Source: JAFDVN01 sp964472275 | GTDB taxonomy: Bacteria > Acidobacteriota > Holophagae > Holophagales > Holophagaceae | Direction of reading: 5' to 3' | Assembly: GCA_964472275.1 (NCBI GenBank) | Contig: CAYYJN010000025.1 | Coordinates: 1 to 27,946 of the forward strand | DNA length: 27,946 bases | Shown here: positions 17,761-27,121 of the stretch, piece by piece | How positions within the stretch are numbered: the first letter of the stretch is position 1 | How the letters are laid out: each line of letters starts with the position of its first letter | Made by a program: the position numbers and the translations under genes | The notes under the pieces: model-generated | Told to the model about the DNA's origin: nothing | Database searches by the model: none | What the model saw: the letters and a program-made list of their open reading frames with translations, nothing else

Positions 17761-20094
17761 TTGACCCGTCGCCTTCATCCCTTGGCCTTGGCCTTGGTCG
17801 CGCTTGCCCTCTCGACCCCAGTTGCTATCCACGCGCAAGCGACCCCTACCCTCGTCAACCCCGGGGTTCCGGGATTCCCGTCCTCATTGCCTCTGAATGC
17901 AATGCCCTTCGATGGAATGTTTCAGTCCGCTACCGGAGACATTGTCTATCAGATCGTAATGATCATCCCGACCACCGTCACGATAGACCGGCCCGGATCA
18001 CTCACCCCCACGGCAAACCCCGATCAGCCGGGGGCCGATGGAGGTCGCGGAACCACGAGAACGGTGCAGGTGTACCGAAAGGTGGTGGTTTACCAACAGA
18101 CCTACCACTGGTCCTGCCCATATGGGACTTTTCAAGCGAGGTCCATCACCCGTGATCAAGTCCTTGCGATGGGTGTGTCCACAAGCCCTCAGATGGATGC
18201 GTTGATGGCCACGGCCACGGCAGACGCGGACAGCGTGGGTACCCCCACATTCCAGGAATCTTCAACGGCCTCCGTGGACGGGACCACTGAACACCTCTAC
18301 CCCATTGATCCAGCCTTCCGCGTTCAGGGGACCTTGAACCTCCTGGCCGACATTCCGGCCCCCGGCAACTGGAAGCTCACCGTTACGAGCGCCATGGGCG
18401 AAGAGCGAACCATGCAGTTGACGCTCTCATCTGGCCCACAGGCTTTTCAAGTCACGGGCGTGGAAGCCGGAAACTGCCTCGTATCGCTGGAGTACCAAGG
18501 AAGCATCTCGCCGAACACTTATTACCGCCAGGTTCCCGTCATCGTCCGCAAAGATACGCCTGGCGTCGCTAGCATGATTTTCCTGACCAGCAAAAACGAT
18601 CCGCTCCGATACCAAATCGCTAGCCTCGCGGTCGGCCAGAACACTCAAGACGATCAAGGAACCCTTCCACTTTGCGCTGGCAAAGCCGCAATGGTGCGAG
18701 TGACAGCCTTGGACATGGTCGGAAATGGAGCCTTCGACCAAGGGAAAACCTTCAACATCATCGTCACCGCCTCCCCGAGAGTTGGCACCGCGACCCAAAT
18801 GGTCCCTGTGGGCAATGACCCAAGCGAGCCGCCTCCAGGTACTGGATCTGGCGGTAGCACACCAACACCTCTCCCACCTTTGAGCAATACCCTGCCTAGC
18901 CAAGTAAGCGGACGACAAGTACGAAGTGGCACAAACAATTTGCAGCCGCCATTCATGATTCCATCCGCATATGTCCAACCAGGTCTATCAGTAACGGTTA
19001 AGCTAGTGGATCCTGCGACCAACGCCGTTGTTGATTCGCACAGTATTACCCCAACAGTCATTCAACCCCGTCACATCATCATCCACGGCTACGATGTGCG
19101 GCCTTTCCGTGGTGATAGTGGCTGCCCACTGGCGCGTAATCCAGGCCAGATGTATGACAACATCCTCCCTTGGGTCAACGAAACATTCCCTTATTCCAAG
19201 GTGGATTATGTCTATGAAGGCAAGGTCTGGCTTATGGATTACGGTCAATTTGCTTCTCGGGGGATGGTAACAACCGCCACGGCTATGATGGTCATGAACG
19301 CGATTCAGGGCTTCCACCAGACCGATCCGAATGCCCCAACAGTGGATCTTTACTTGGCCCTCATCAATCAAAAATACACAGGTGGAACGGTTCTCGGCAT
19401 GGCTTGGTATGGCTATCGCGGGCTTGCCCTGGCTCGGTTGTGGGATGATGAATGGCCGATCAGCAGTGCGACCATGGGCTACAACCTAGCTCATGAGATG
19501 GGACATTGCTTTGGCTTGGAACACGCTCCCAGCGCAGGGGCGAACGGTTATGCCCTCGGCCTCCATGTGAACCGCATTGATGCGAACTATCAGTACGGTG
19601 GTGCAGGCATGGCTGGTGGATGGGGATACAGCCACCTAGGCAACTATTTCCTTGCCGAAGATGCGGCCACGGCTGCGAATAGAAGCCCCAAATGGGATCC
19701 CATGTCGTACACCCTTGGGGGAGGGATCGGATCGCGGCATTACTGGAACACCCATTTTGCTGACCTCTACGCTTCACGCCTCATGCCTCGGGAAGGCATG
19801 ACTGCGGTAAGTGCTCCCGCCAGTCCCACCATCACATTCGGACACACTACTACTGGCATTCCAGTCTTCAACGCCTCCACGGCATCCCAGGTCCAGAACT
19901 GGGTGGAAAAACAGGACAACAGCATCGTCTATTCCACCCAGAATATGGCTCCCCTGGTGGCCTCACCTCTTCCCGACGCAGATCCTCTGCAAGGTGTGGA
20001 CCCGACGAGTGTGGACGCAGACGACCCGACACCTCCCGTGCTCATCGTCACATCCTCTCCCGTCATCCCCGGCGTCACGGTACCTGTCCAGTGA
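17761..20094 (+). CDS. Secreted metzincin-type zinc metalloprotease
   Basis: A 777-aa protein with signal peptide MTRRLHPLALALVALALSTPVAIHA. The catalytic signature is the metzincin HExxHxxGxxH: H578-E-M-G-H582-C-F-G-L-E-H588. A probable Met-turn is M648 in WDPMSYT, 60 residues further on, which supports an active fold. The N-terminal 350 residues are beta-rich with no domain I recognise; a Gly/Pro/Thr-rich linker lies near residues 355-380. The protease domain spans about 435-690. TTG start: AAAGGAAG (17747-17754) is 6 nt upstream. GC content is lower than in neighbouring genes. It overlaps the start region of the following lipoprotein gene, so they are likely one operon. The exact MEROPS family (M66-like, M12-like or new) is uncertain. 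Confidence 0.85.
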   Translation: MTRRLHPLALALVALALSTPVAIHAQATPTLVNPGVPGFPSSLPLNAMPFDGMFQSATGDIVYQIVMIIPTTVTIDRPGSLTPTANPDQPGADGGRGTTRTVQVYRKVVVYQQTYHWSCPYGTFQARSITRDQVLAMGVSTSPQMDALMATATADADSVGTPTFQESSTASVDGTTEHLYPIDPAFRVQGTLNLLADIPAPGNWKLTVTSAMGEERTMQLTLSSGPQAFQVTGVEAGNCLVSLEYQGSISPNTYYRQVPVIVRKDTPGVASMIFLTSKNDPLRYQIASLAVGQNTQDDQGTLPLCAGKAAMVRVTALDMVGNGAFDQGKTFNIIVTASPRVGTATQMVPVGNDPSEPPPGTGSGGSTPTPLPPLSNTLPSQVSGRQVRSGTNNLQPPFMIPSAYVQPGLSVTVKLVDPATNAVVDSHSITPTVIQPRHIIIHGYDVRPFRGDSGCPLARNPGQMYDNILPWVNETFPYSKVDYVYEGKVWLMDYGQFASRGMVTTATAMMVMNAIQGFHQTDPNAPTVDLYLALINQKYTGGTVLGMAWYGYRGLALARLWDDEWPISSATMGYNLAHEMGHCFGLEHAPSAGANGYALGLHVNRIDANYQYGGAGMAGGWGYSHLGNYFLAEDAATAANRSPKWDPMSYTLGGGIGSRHYWNTHFADLYASRLMPREGMTAVSAPASPTITFGHTTTGIPVFNASTASQVQNWVEKQDNSIVYSTQNMAPLVASPLPDADPLQGVDPTSVDADDPTPPVLIVTSSPVIPGVTVPVQ

Positions 20095-20102
20095 GGCCCC
20101 TC

Positions 20103-20867
20103 ATGAAGCGCGCCATATTGCTCCCAGCAGTCCTGATCGCGATCACCCTCGCTTGTACGCCAGACCCAGGGGGATCGAAAATCCCTGCCCCCATCCCACC
20201 AAGCCAGAATTCGCTCACCTTTTCCTACTACGGGCCGACAACCACAGTCGCCGGAAGTTGGGGAATCGCTTGGCAATTCGATACATCTCCTCATCCCTTC
20301 GGAAATCCAGTGAAATGGCATCTTGATGGGCCAGGCGTTCTCATGGCTGCAAACTCTGATGGAAGCCGCACCACGGCCGGGGATGGAAGCCCTCAGCCAA
20401 ATTCCTTTGGTTACTATGTTCCACCTGCAACCGTGCCCGCGGGTGGCATCACGATCAACCTCAGCTTCGAGGTCTACAGCCCTTTCACAAGCAGGTATGA
20501 GCTGAGTCAGTTGTTCCCCATCCAAGTGGTTCAGCAGACCGCGCCCATGGCCTACCAAAGCGTGGGACCGGCTTCGATCACGATCCACGCCGGGGAATCC
20601 ACCAGCGGCCTGACGAGCCTGATCGTGATGATCCAGCCGCGGCCCCTGGATCTCCAGCAGTCGGCCCTGCTCATCCCCGGCTCCCAGCCACCGGCGGATC
20701 TGGGCAGCGCGGCGTTCACGAATATTGACAACTCCGATTGGGCCTTGGACTACACGGCGCCGAAGACCGTCACGGCGCCCTTCGACCTGATTCTTCAAGC
20801 CACAGCCCACGACCCCTGGATGAACCAGGATCGCGTCCTATCCTGGCCGGTCCATGTGGAACCTTGA
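20103..20867 (+). CDS. Hypothetical lipoprotein, operon partner of the metzincin
   Basis: 254 aa from the ATG at 20103. A lipobox LAC gives lipidated Cys18 after a hydrophobic stretch (AILLPAVLIAITLAC), followed by a Pro-rich linker, so it is a membrane-anchored lipoprotein. The rest looks beta-rich; I recognise no family. Start choice: GTGAGG at 20091-20096 acts as Shine-Dalgarno 6 nt before the ATG; a GTG at 20091 is the longer alternative. The Shine-Dalgarno overlaps the metzincin stop, so translation is coupled. The first half of the gene is low GC, and from about 20550 the composition returns to the local high-GC norm. It may hold the protease at the membrane or be its partner, by position only. 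Confidence 0.7.
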   Translation: MKRAILLPAVLIAITLACTPDPGGSKIPAPIPPSQNSLTFSYYGPTTTVAGSWGIAWQFDTSPHPFGNPVKWHLDGPGVLMAANSDGSRTTAGDGSPQPNSFGYYVPPATVPAGGITINLSFEVYSPFTSRYELSQLFPIQVVQQTAPMAYQSVGPASITIHAGESTSGLTSLIVMIQPRPLDLQQSALLIPGSQPPADLGSAAFTNIDNSDWALDYTAPKTVTAPFDLILQATAHDPWMNQDRVLSWPVHVEP

Positions 20868-20883
20868 GGCATCGGTTTCGTGA

Positions 20884-20918
20884 GGAAAGGGGCGGCTCCG
20901 GCCGCCCCTTTCCCTTTG
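20884..20918 (+). terminator. Rho-independent terminator after the lipoprotein gene
   Basis: A perfect 13-bp stem pairs 20884-20896 with 20901-20913 around a TCCG loop, followed by CTTT. It closes the metzincin-lipoprotein operon 16 nt after the stop and separates it from the pseudouridine synthase gene. Confidence 0.85.
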
Positions 20919-20961
20919 CCGCGTATCCTGTCCCGTGTTCTTCTGGAAGGCTGGAGTGGCC

Positions 20962-22491
20962 ATGGCGAAGCTGGATCAGGCGTGGACGGTCGAGGCGCAT
21001 CACGGGGGTTCGGCCCTCGCGGCGGAACTGCATCGGCACATGGGCCTCAGCCACCGTCAGGCCAAGGGACTCATTGACGCCCGCTGCGTGAAGGTCAACG
21101 GTGAGGTCGCCATCAAGCACGGCCAGCGCCTGGAGGCGGGCGACAAGGTCGAGGCCGCCTTCGACCCGGCGCTGAAGTACGATCCGATCCCGTCGCCGAA
21201 GGGCGCGCTGGACAACAAGTTCACGACGCTGTGGGAGGACACGCACCTGCTCTTCGTGGACAAGCCCGCGGGTCTGCTCACGGTGCCCGCCGAGCAGGGC
21301 GGCGAGCCCAGCCTCGCGGACGCGGTGAGCGACCACTACCGCCGCCGGGGCATGAAGCACGCGCAGCTCTTCATCGTCCACCGCCTGGATCGCTTTACCA
21401 GCGGCGTGCTCGTCTTCGCGCGCACGCCCGAGGCGCTGCACCATCTGAAGAAGCTCTTCGCGCTGCACAAGCTCCAGCGCACCTACAAGGCCATCCTCGT
21501 GGGCGAGCTGCCGGAGAATCAGGGTACGCTGAAGGGCCACCTCATCGAGCAGGCGAAGACGCTGAAGATGCGCGTGGTGGATCCCAAGCGCAAGGAGGCC
21601 GAAGGCTCCCAGTCCGCCGTCACGCACTACCGCGTCGTGGAGCGCCTGCCGGGCCACACGGTCGTCGAGGTGGAGCTGGAGACGGGCCGCCGCAACCAGA
21701 TCCGCGTGCAGTTCGCCGACCGCGGTTTCCCGTTGCTGGGCGACCATGTCTACGGCGAGGAAAGCCCGCTGCTGGACCGTCAGGCGCTCCACGCCGAAGT
21801 GCTCGGCATCAAGCATCCGGTGACGGAGCAGACGGTGCTCGTCACCGCGCCGTTGCCGAAGGATTTCGAAGCCGCGCTGAAGGCGCTCCGGGCCAAGACC
21901 CGCCTCATCCGCGCCGTCGCTGGAGAAAAGGGCGAAGCGCCGAAGGCCGCCAAGCCCGTGAAGAAGGCGGCCGCCTCCCCGGAGCGTCCCCGCTTCCAGA
22001 AGGACGGCGCGAAGCCGCGCTTCGAAAAAGCGAAGGGTGATCGGACGAAGAGCGAGCGCCCCGCGCCGGGGAAGAAGCCCTTCCGTCCGCGCTCCGAGAG
22101 CAACGACGAACGCCCGCGCAAACCCTTCGCGGATCGCAGCGCCAAACCCCGCTTCGACAAAGCCGGGTCGCGTCCCGCTCGCGGCCCGCGCCGGGAGGAA
22201 GGCGAAGACCGTCCGCGCGCCAAGCGCTTCGAGGGCGGCAAGCCCGCCTTCGAGGATCGTCCCGCGAAGCCGCGGCGTTCCTTCGACCGGAACGCCGCGC
22301 CCAGCGATCGCCCGGCGCGCCCCCGCCGCGAATCCGGCACGGTCTCAGGCCCGCGCGGCGCGCGGCCGAGTCGCCCCGCTCGTCCCGAGGGGCGACCGAG
22401 CGGCAACGCGAGGCCCGGCGGCAGGCCCGCTTCGAAGCCCCGACCCAAAGCTGGCGGCCCGCGCAAGCCCTTCCCCAAGAAGCGCGGTTAA
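20962..22491 (+). CDS. RluA-family pseudouridine synthase with S4 domain and long basic disordered tail
   Basis: A 509-aa RNA-modifying enzyme that converts uridine to pseudouridine in rRNA or tRNA. An N-terminal S4 RNA-binding domain (about 14-65, LSHRQAKGLIDARCVKVNGEV) precedes the catalytic domain (about 75-300). Catalytic D143 lies in HRLDRFTSGVLVFA; other RluA signatures are DKPAGLLTVP, RTYKAIL, TGRRNQIRVQFA and PLLGDHVYG. From about 315 to the end the protein is a roughly 190-residue low-complexity tail rich in Arg, Lys, Pro and Gly with recurring KPRF/RPRF words. Typical RluA proteins end near 300-330, so the tail is extra. ATG at 20962 is preferred: GGAG (20953-20956) is 5 nt upstream. 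GTG at 20935 is an alternative. The RNA target site is not predictable here. Confidence 0.92.
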   Translation: MAKLDQAWTVEAHHGGSALAAELHRHMGLSHRQAKGLIDARCVKVNGEVAIKHGQRLEAGDKVEAAFDPALKYDPIPSPKGALDNKFTTLWEDTHLLFVDKPAGLLTVPAEQGGEPSLADAVSDHYRRRGMKHAQLFIVHRLDRFTSGVLVFARTPEALHHLKKLFALHKLQRTYKAILVGELPENQGTLKGHLIEQAKTLKMRVVDPKRKEAEGSQSAVTHYRVVERLPGHTVVEVELETGRRNQIRVQFADRGFPLLGDHVYGEESPLLDRQALHAEVLGIKHPVTEQTVLVTAPLPKDFEAALKALRAKTRLIRAVAGEKGEAPKAAKPVKKAAASPERPRFQKDGAKPRFEKAKGDRTKSERPAPGKKPFRPRSESNDERPRKPFADRSAKPRFDKAGSRPARGPRREEGEDRPRAKRFEGGKPAFEDRPAKPRRSFDRNAAPSDRPARPRRESGTVSGPRGARPSRPARPEGRPSGNARPGGRPASKPRPKAGGPRKPFPKKRG

Positions 22492-22497
22492 AGACTG

Positions 22498-22875
22498 ATG
22501 TTCCAGGCCTGGACCGTTCCGCCCTTGAACCCGCCGGGCGAGGTGCGGCTGATGGACAGCCTTCAGATGAAGGCGCTCCGCGCGCCGAAGGATCGCCACG
22601 ATGGCGTGCCCTCCGCCTTCGTGGTGGTGCTCGGACAGAGCGAGGACACGGAGCGCCTGTTGGCCTTCCAGGACTGGCTCCACAAAGATCTCCAGCTCGC
22701 CTTCCAAGCGCCGCCACCGCGGCTCGGAATGATCGAATTGAGCCTCCTCATGAGCAACCCCACCGACCCCATGAAGGCCATCCGCGATCAGGTGCTCTTC
22801 ACCCGCGGCTGGTATCAGGCGCCCCAGCAGGTTCAGGCCCTCGACCAGGCGCGGGTGGATTCGCTCTACAAGTGA
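22498..22875 (+). CDS. Hypothetical protein
   Basis: A 125-aa soluble protein without signal peptide or membrane segment; I do not recognise a domain. It starts 6 nt after the pseudouridine synthase stop with a weak Shine-Dalgarno, so translation is probably coupled to it. The protein is well balanced in composition (WTVPPLNPPGEVRLMD at the start, SAFVVVLGQSEDTERLLAFQDW in the middle), which favours a real gene. Its last 10 nt overlap the end of the convergent PCD gene. Confidence 0.7.
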   Translation: MFQAWTVPPLNPPGEVRLMDSLQMKALRAPKDRHDGVPSAFVVVLGQSEDTERLLAFQDWLHKDLQLAFQAPPPRLGMIELSLLMSNPTDPMKAIRDQVLFTRGWYQAPQQVQALDQARVDSLYK

Positions 22876-23186
22876 TCCGGGTAGAGGCGGTCCAGCGCCT
22901 CGGCCAAGTCCAGATCCATGCGGCTCACACCCTGGCTCACATGGGTCGTGAGCGTGGCGGTGACGACGCGCCAGCCCAGCGTGAGATCCGGATGATGGTC
23001 CACCGCCTCCGCGTGCTCCGCCGCCGCGACCACGAAACCGAGCCCCGCCGTGTAGCTGGCGAAGGGAAAGCGCCGCCGCAGCACCAGCCCCTCCGGCTCC
23101 CCGGTGGCGATCCACTGGGGATGAGCCGCCAGGAAAGCCTCCAGCTCACCGGGGCTGAGGATTTTTCTAGCCAAGGATTTTGACAT
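22866..23186 (-). CDS. 4a-hydroxytetrahydrobiopterin dehydratase (pterin-4a-carbinolamine dehydratase)
   Basis: A 106-aa cytoplasmic enzyme that dehydrates 4a-hydroxy-tetrahydropterin, recycling the cofactor of aromatic amino-acid hydroxylases; in bacteria the family is also linked to molybdopterin or folate pathways. The family signature is complete: HAEAVDHHPDLTLGWRVV followed by LTTHVSQGVSRMDLDLA. Length matches the family (about 95-115). SD GGAGG is 6 nt before the ATG on the minus strand. No phenylalanine hydroxylase gene is nearby. It is divergent from the TonB receptor and overlaps the convergent hypothetical gene by 10 nt. Confidence 0.93.
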   Translation of the reverse strand: MSKSLARKILSPGELEAFLAAHPQWIATGEPEGLVLRRRFPFASYTAGLGFVVAAAEHAEAVDHHPDLTLGWRVVTATLTTHVSQGVSRMDLDLAEALDRLYPDHL

Positions 23187-23328
23187 GCCGGGCCTCCGTG
23201 TGGGCTTGCCTCTTGCGCATTCTTGCTCCAGGGCGTGTCCATATTAAGGAAAAGTAATTAGATCCGGAATGAATACATCGCAATAGTAGTGTCACACCAT
23301 TTCTTCTTTCTCTCCTTGAGGTCATCAC

Positions 23329-26163
23329 ATGAAAAGAATCCTCGGCGCGGGCGCCATCCTCTTCTCTCTCGTTGGCGGCACCGCACTCGTCGCGCAGAGC
23401 TCGCAGACCTCGGCCATCAATGGCCAGATCCTGACCCGCGGCGGCGCGGGAATCGCGGGCGCGACGGTGCGCCTCACCTCGCCTTCCCTCCAGGGCGCAC
23501 GCGTCGTGACGACGGACAGCAATGGCCAGTTCTCGGCGCGCCTGCTTCCCCCCGGCGCCTACACCATCACCGTCACCAAGGATGGCTACGAGACCGGCAC
23601 GCTCCGCCAGGCGGTGGAACTGGGCCAGACCTTCACCCCCAAGATCACGCTGGGCGATGTGGCCCAGGCGACGGTCACGGTCGTGGCCGCGGCTCCCGCC
23701 ATTGACAAGACCGACACCTCCAGCACCACCAACTTCACCATGTCCCAGGTGAGCGAGTTGCCTTCGGGGCGCACGGTCGAGGACATGATGGCTCTGACGC
23801 CGGGCGTCGCCGACACCGGCGCCACCACGGTGAACGGCCCCCAGGTGCGCGGCGCCATGAGCAGCGGCAACCGCTTCGAGCTGGATGGCCAGGACATCTC
23901 GGACAATGTCTACGGCGGCCGCGGCGTGAGCGTCATTGACGACGCCGTGGACCAGGTCCAGATCATCACCGGCGCCATCCCGGCGGAATACGGCGATGTG
24001 GATGGCGGCGTCATCAACGCCCTCACCAAGTCCGGCGGCAACGAGTTCCACGGCACCTACCGCTCCACCTTCTCGGACGCGGGCTGGTCCGCGCTCTCTC
24101 CCTACCAGGACAAGTCCACCATTGTTCAGAAGCTGAACCATGTGGATTCGCTCACTGTGGGCGGCTACATCCTCAAGGACAAGCTCTGGTTTTTCGTCGC
24201 AGGCCAGCAGAATCAGTCCTCCGTGTCCCAATCCATCAACGGGACCTCCGCGACAATGCCCGGAGCGGGTTACAACGCCACGAGCAACGACAAGCGCATC
24301 CAGGCCAAGCTGACTTGGTCCATCACCCAGAACCACTCCTTGATCTTTGCTTTTGCCAGCCATCGGGATGTGGAAGGAAACCGCGACTACATCGCGGGCG
24401 ACCTAAACGCTCTTGTGCCCCAAGTGAGCCAGGACGGCTTTTGGAACCTGAGCTGGCAAGCCGTGTGGACCCCCAATCTCACCATGGAAGCTAAATACGG
24501 GCAGAAGCGCGAGAGGCTCACGGCAGGCGGTAGCCAGTCCCTGCCTGATCCCGTCTACGACCTCACCACGGGCCTCTTCTACCAGAACGGCCTTTTCAAC
24601 TACGGCGATGGCGGCGACAACCGGAATAACAAGACCGCCGACCTGAAGTTCACCTACTCCTTCTCGGCGGCTGGGGATCACCAGCTGGACTTCGGCGCGA
24701 ACTATGTGGATGGCACGAACCGGGCCCGCAACGACCAAGCCCCTCACAGCCGCTACTTCGAATTGTTCAATTACCCTGGCACAACGGCCCCCCTCCAGGC
24801 CTATGCCATGGCCACCTTCCAGACTTCCTCGGTGACGGCGAAGAATCAGAGCCTGGGCCTCTATGTGAACGACCGCTGGACGGTGAACGACCGGGTGACC
24901 CTGAACCTGGGCCTGCGCCGGGATTCCTAGAAGGCCAGCAACGATCAGAATGGCCTCGGCGCCTCCGCCAGCGGCCTTTCGCCGCGCCTGGGCCTGAAGT
25001 GGGATCTATTCGGGGACGCCGTGTGGCAGGTGGGCGCCAGCTTCGCCCGTTACAACGCCAAACCCCTGGACAACATCCTCAAGCAGGTGACCAACGCCGG
25101 GAACCCCACCGAGATTGATTACTACTATTCGGGTCCGGCAAACCCCACTTTGGCCCAAGCCACGACCGTCTCGAACTACAGTCAGACCGTGGGCAACATC
25201 GCCTACTACAGCGACCCAAGCCTGAATGTGGTCCTGGATCCGAACCTCAAGGCGCCCCACACGGACGAGTACCAGCTCTCCCTTTCCCGAGCCTTCACCA
25301 CCTCCTTCGGCGCGGGCTATGTGAAGGCCACGACGGTCAAGCGTGATTACAAGGACCTCATGGACTACCGGGTGGGTAACGATGGCTCTGTCACCGCCGC
25401 TCCGCCCTACAATGTGCTGGGCCCCCTCTATGTGAAGGTTTGGTACAACGACCCGAATGCCAAACGCACCTACAAAGATCTGGAACTGGAAGGCGCATTC
25501 AACGCCGCTTCGTGGGATTTCGGCGGCAACATCACCTGGTCCAGCCTGAAGGGCAACTACCAGGGTGAGGGCGCCTTCACGCCGGCCTCGGGTGAAGGTC
25601 TCCAGAACTTCACGGTGCTGAACGGCACGACGCTCTACAGCAACACGCTGACCAACCCCTACGGCGACCTCATTGGCGATGTGCCGCTGCGCATGCGCTT
25701 CATGGCGGACTACCACCTGGATTGGGCTCTGGGGCGCACCACCTTCGGCGCCATCTACCGCTTCGATTCCGGCGCCCATGACAGCATCACCCGCCCCGTG
25801 CCCATTGGCGGCGTGAATCCCAGCATCCCGAATCAGGCCAGCAACAGCGGCACCTTCACCCAGTATTACAACGGCGAGCGTGGCAGCGTGGTCTACCATG
25901 CCGATGCCTACACGGACATCGCCATTACCCAGGACTTCCATCTCTTCCACATCGGCGAGACCCAGGTGGCGGCCTTCCTGAAGCTCTCCATCTACAATGT
26001 CTTCAATCATCAACAGCAGTTGTCCTACAACAACACCTGGCTGCCCGCTCCCACGGGGCCTTCCGATCCGTGGGTGGGTACGGCGAACTATGGAGCGACC
26101 AACGCTTCTGGCTTCTGGGGCGCTCCTCGGGACTTGGCGCTCCAGGCGGGCTTCAAGTTCTAA
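23329..26163 (+). pseudogene. Oar-like TonB-dependent receptor interrupted by an in-frame TAG
   Basis: An outer-membrane receptor of 944 codons plus stop. Codon 534 (24928-24930) is TAG and the same frame continues without shift to TAA at 26161-26163. Parts: signal peptide (about 1-22); carboxypeptidase-regulatory domain (about 27-110); plug (about 125-235, SELPSGRTVEDMMALTPGV, QVRGAMSSGNRFELDGQDISD, PAEYGDVDGGVINALTKSGG); and a beta-barrel to the C-terminus, which ends in Phe (LQAGFKF), the outer-membrane insertion signal. GAGG at 23318-23321 is 7 nt before the ATG. The part after the stop is as gene-like as the part before it. A CAG-to-TAG change (Gln) would explain it, so it is a recent nonsense mutation, a sequencing error, or read-through. 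Such receptors import large or complexed substrates using TonB energy. A GTG at 25021 could only start a truncated barrel fragment. Confidence 0.88.
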
Positions 26164-26182
26164 AGCCTGTCTTACTACCAGC

Positions 26183-26209
26183 GAAGAGGCCGCCCATGGC
26201 GGCCTCTTC
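26183..26209 (+). terminator. Rho-independent terminator after the TonB receptor
   Basis: A perfect 12-bp stem pairs 26183-26194 with 26198-26209 around a CAT loop, followed by TTCGTTT. It lies 19 nt after the receptor stop. Confidence 0.85.
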
Positions 26210-26262
26210 TTCGTTTGGACAGCCGCCCGATCCCTTGGCATCCTAATCCGTTGGAGTGCGGC

Positions 26263-27018
26263 ATGTCGCTCGGTCAGCCTTTGCTTGGTTCGGTGGCCCT
26301 GGTGACGGGGTCTTCACGGGGCATCGGCAGGGCCATCGCGGTGGAGCTGGCGCGCTGGGGCGCGGATGTGGCGGTGCACGCGCTGCAGAACCGGGAGAAA
26401 GCGGAAGCCGTCGCCGCTGAGATCCGCGCGGGCGGACGCAAGGCCATCGCGGTGCTCGGCGATGTGCGTGAGAAAGCGGCCATGGACGCGGTCGCGGCGA
26501 CCATCGAAGCGGAGCTTGGTCCCGTGAGCCTGCTTGTGAACAACGCCGGCACGCGCCAGGACGCGCCCTTCATCCTCATGGGCGACGCCAAGTGGGAAGA
26601 GGTGATGGGCGTGAACCTGAAGGGCGCGGTGCTCGCCACCAAGGCCGTCGTGCGCGGCATGATGACGCGGAAGGCCGGCGCCATCGTGAACATCGTGAGC
26701 CCCACGGGCTTCATCGGCCAACGGGGACAGACCAACTACGGCGCCAGCAAGGCCGCGCTCATGGGACTCACCAAGAGCCTCGCCCGGGAGCTGGCCCCCT
26801 TCGGCGTGCGGGTGAACGCCGTGAACCCCGGGCTCATCCACACCGAACTCACCGCCGACCTCTCCGAGGAGCAGAAGAAGGACCTGCTCGCCGCCACCGT
26901 GCTCAAGCGCGAAGGCGAGCCTGAGGAAGTGGCGAGCGTCGTCGCCTTCCTCTGCAGCTCCATGTCCAGCTACATCTCCGGGCATGTGGTGCATGTGGAC
27001 GGCGGATTGGTGCCGTGA
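26263..27018 (+). CDS. Short-chain dehydrogenase/reductase, FabG-like
   Basis: A 251-aa NAD(P)-dependent oxidoreductase with a Rossmann fold. The cofactor-binding TGSSRGIG is at residues 15-22, NNAG follows in the LLVNNAG strand, and the catalytic set is S146, Y159 and K163 (QTNYGASKAALMGLTKSLA). PFGVRVNAVNPG and the C-terminal YISGHVVHVDGGL match 3-oxoacyl-ACP reductases of fatty-acid synthesis, but no fab genes are adjacent, so another ketone substrate is possible. ATG at 26263 has GGAG (26253-26256), 6 nt spacing; the in-frame start at 26215 lacks this. It is convergent with folD. Confidence 0.9.
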   Translation: MSLGQPLLGSVALVTGSSRGIGRAIAVELARWGADVAVHALQNREKAEAVAAEIRAGGRKAIAVLGDVREKAAMDAVAATIEAELGPVSLLVNNAGTRQDAPFILMGDAKWEEVMGVNLKGAVLATKAVVRGMMTRKAGAIVNIVSPTGFIGQRGQTNYGASKAALMGLTKSLARELAPFGVRVNAVNPGLIHTELTADLSEEQKKDLLAATVLKREGEPEEVASVVAFLCSSMSSYISGHVVHVDGGLVP

Positions 27019-27121
27019 CCGGCTACGGACTACGGGCTCCCGGCTACCGGGTTGATAGAGACATTCGAGCTTCGAGACTGACGCAGGCTGACGGGAAGCA
27101 CCACGCCGCCTCGTCCAGCCG

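Noticed and set aside
25021..26163. A separate gene starting with GTG after the amber codon in the TonB receptor
   Set aside because: It would begin in the middle of the beta-barrel, has no signal peptide and no Shine-Dalgarno, and is in frame with the upstream part. It is the 3' piece of the broken receptor.
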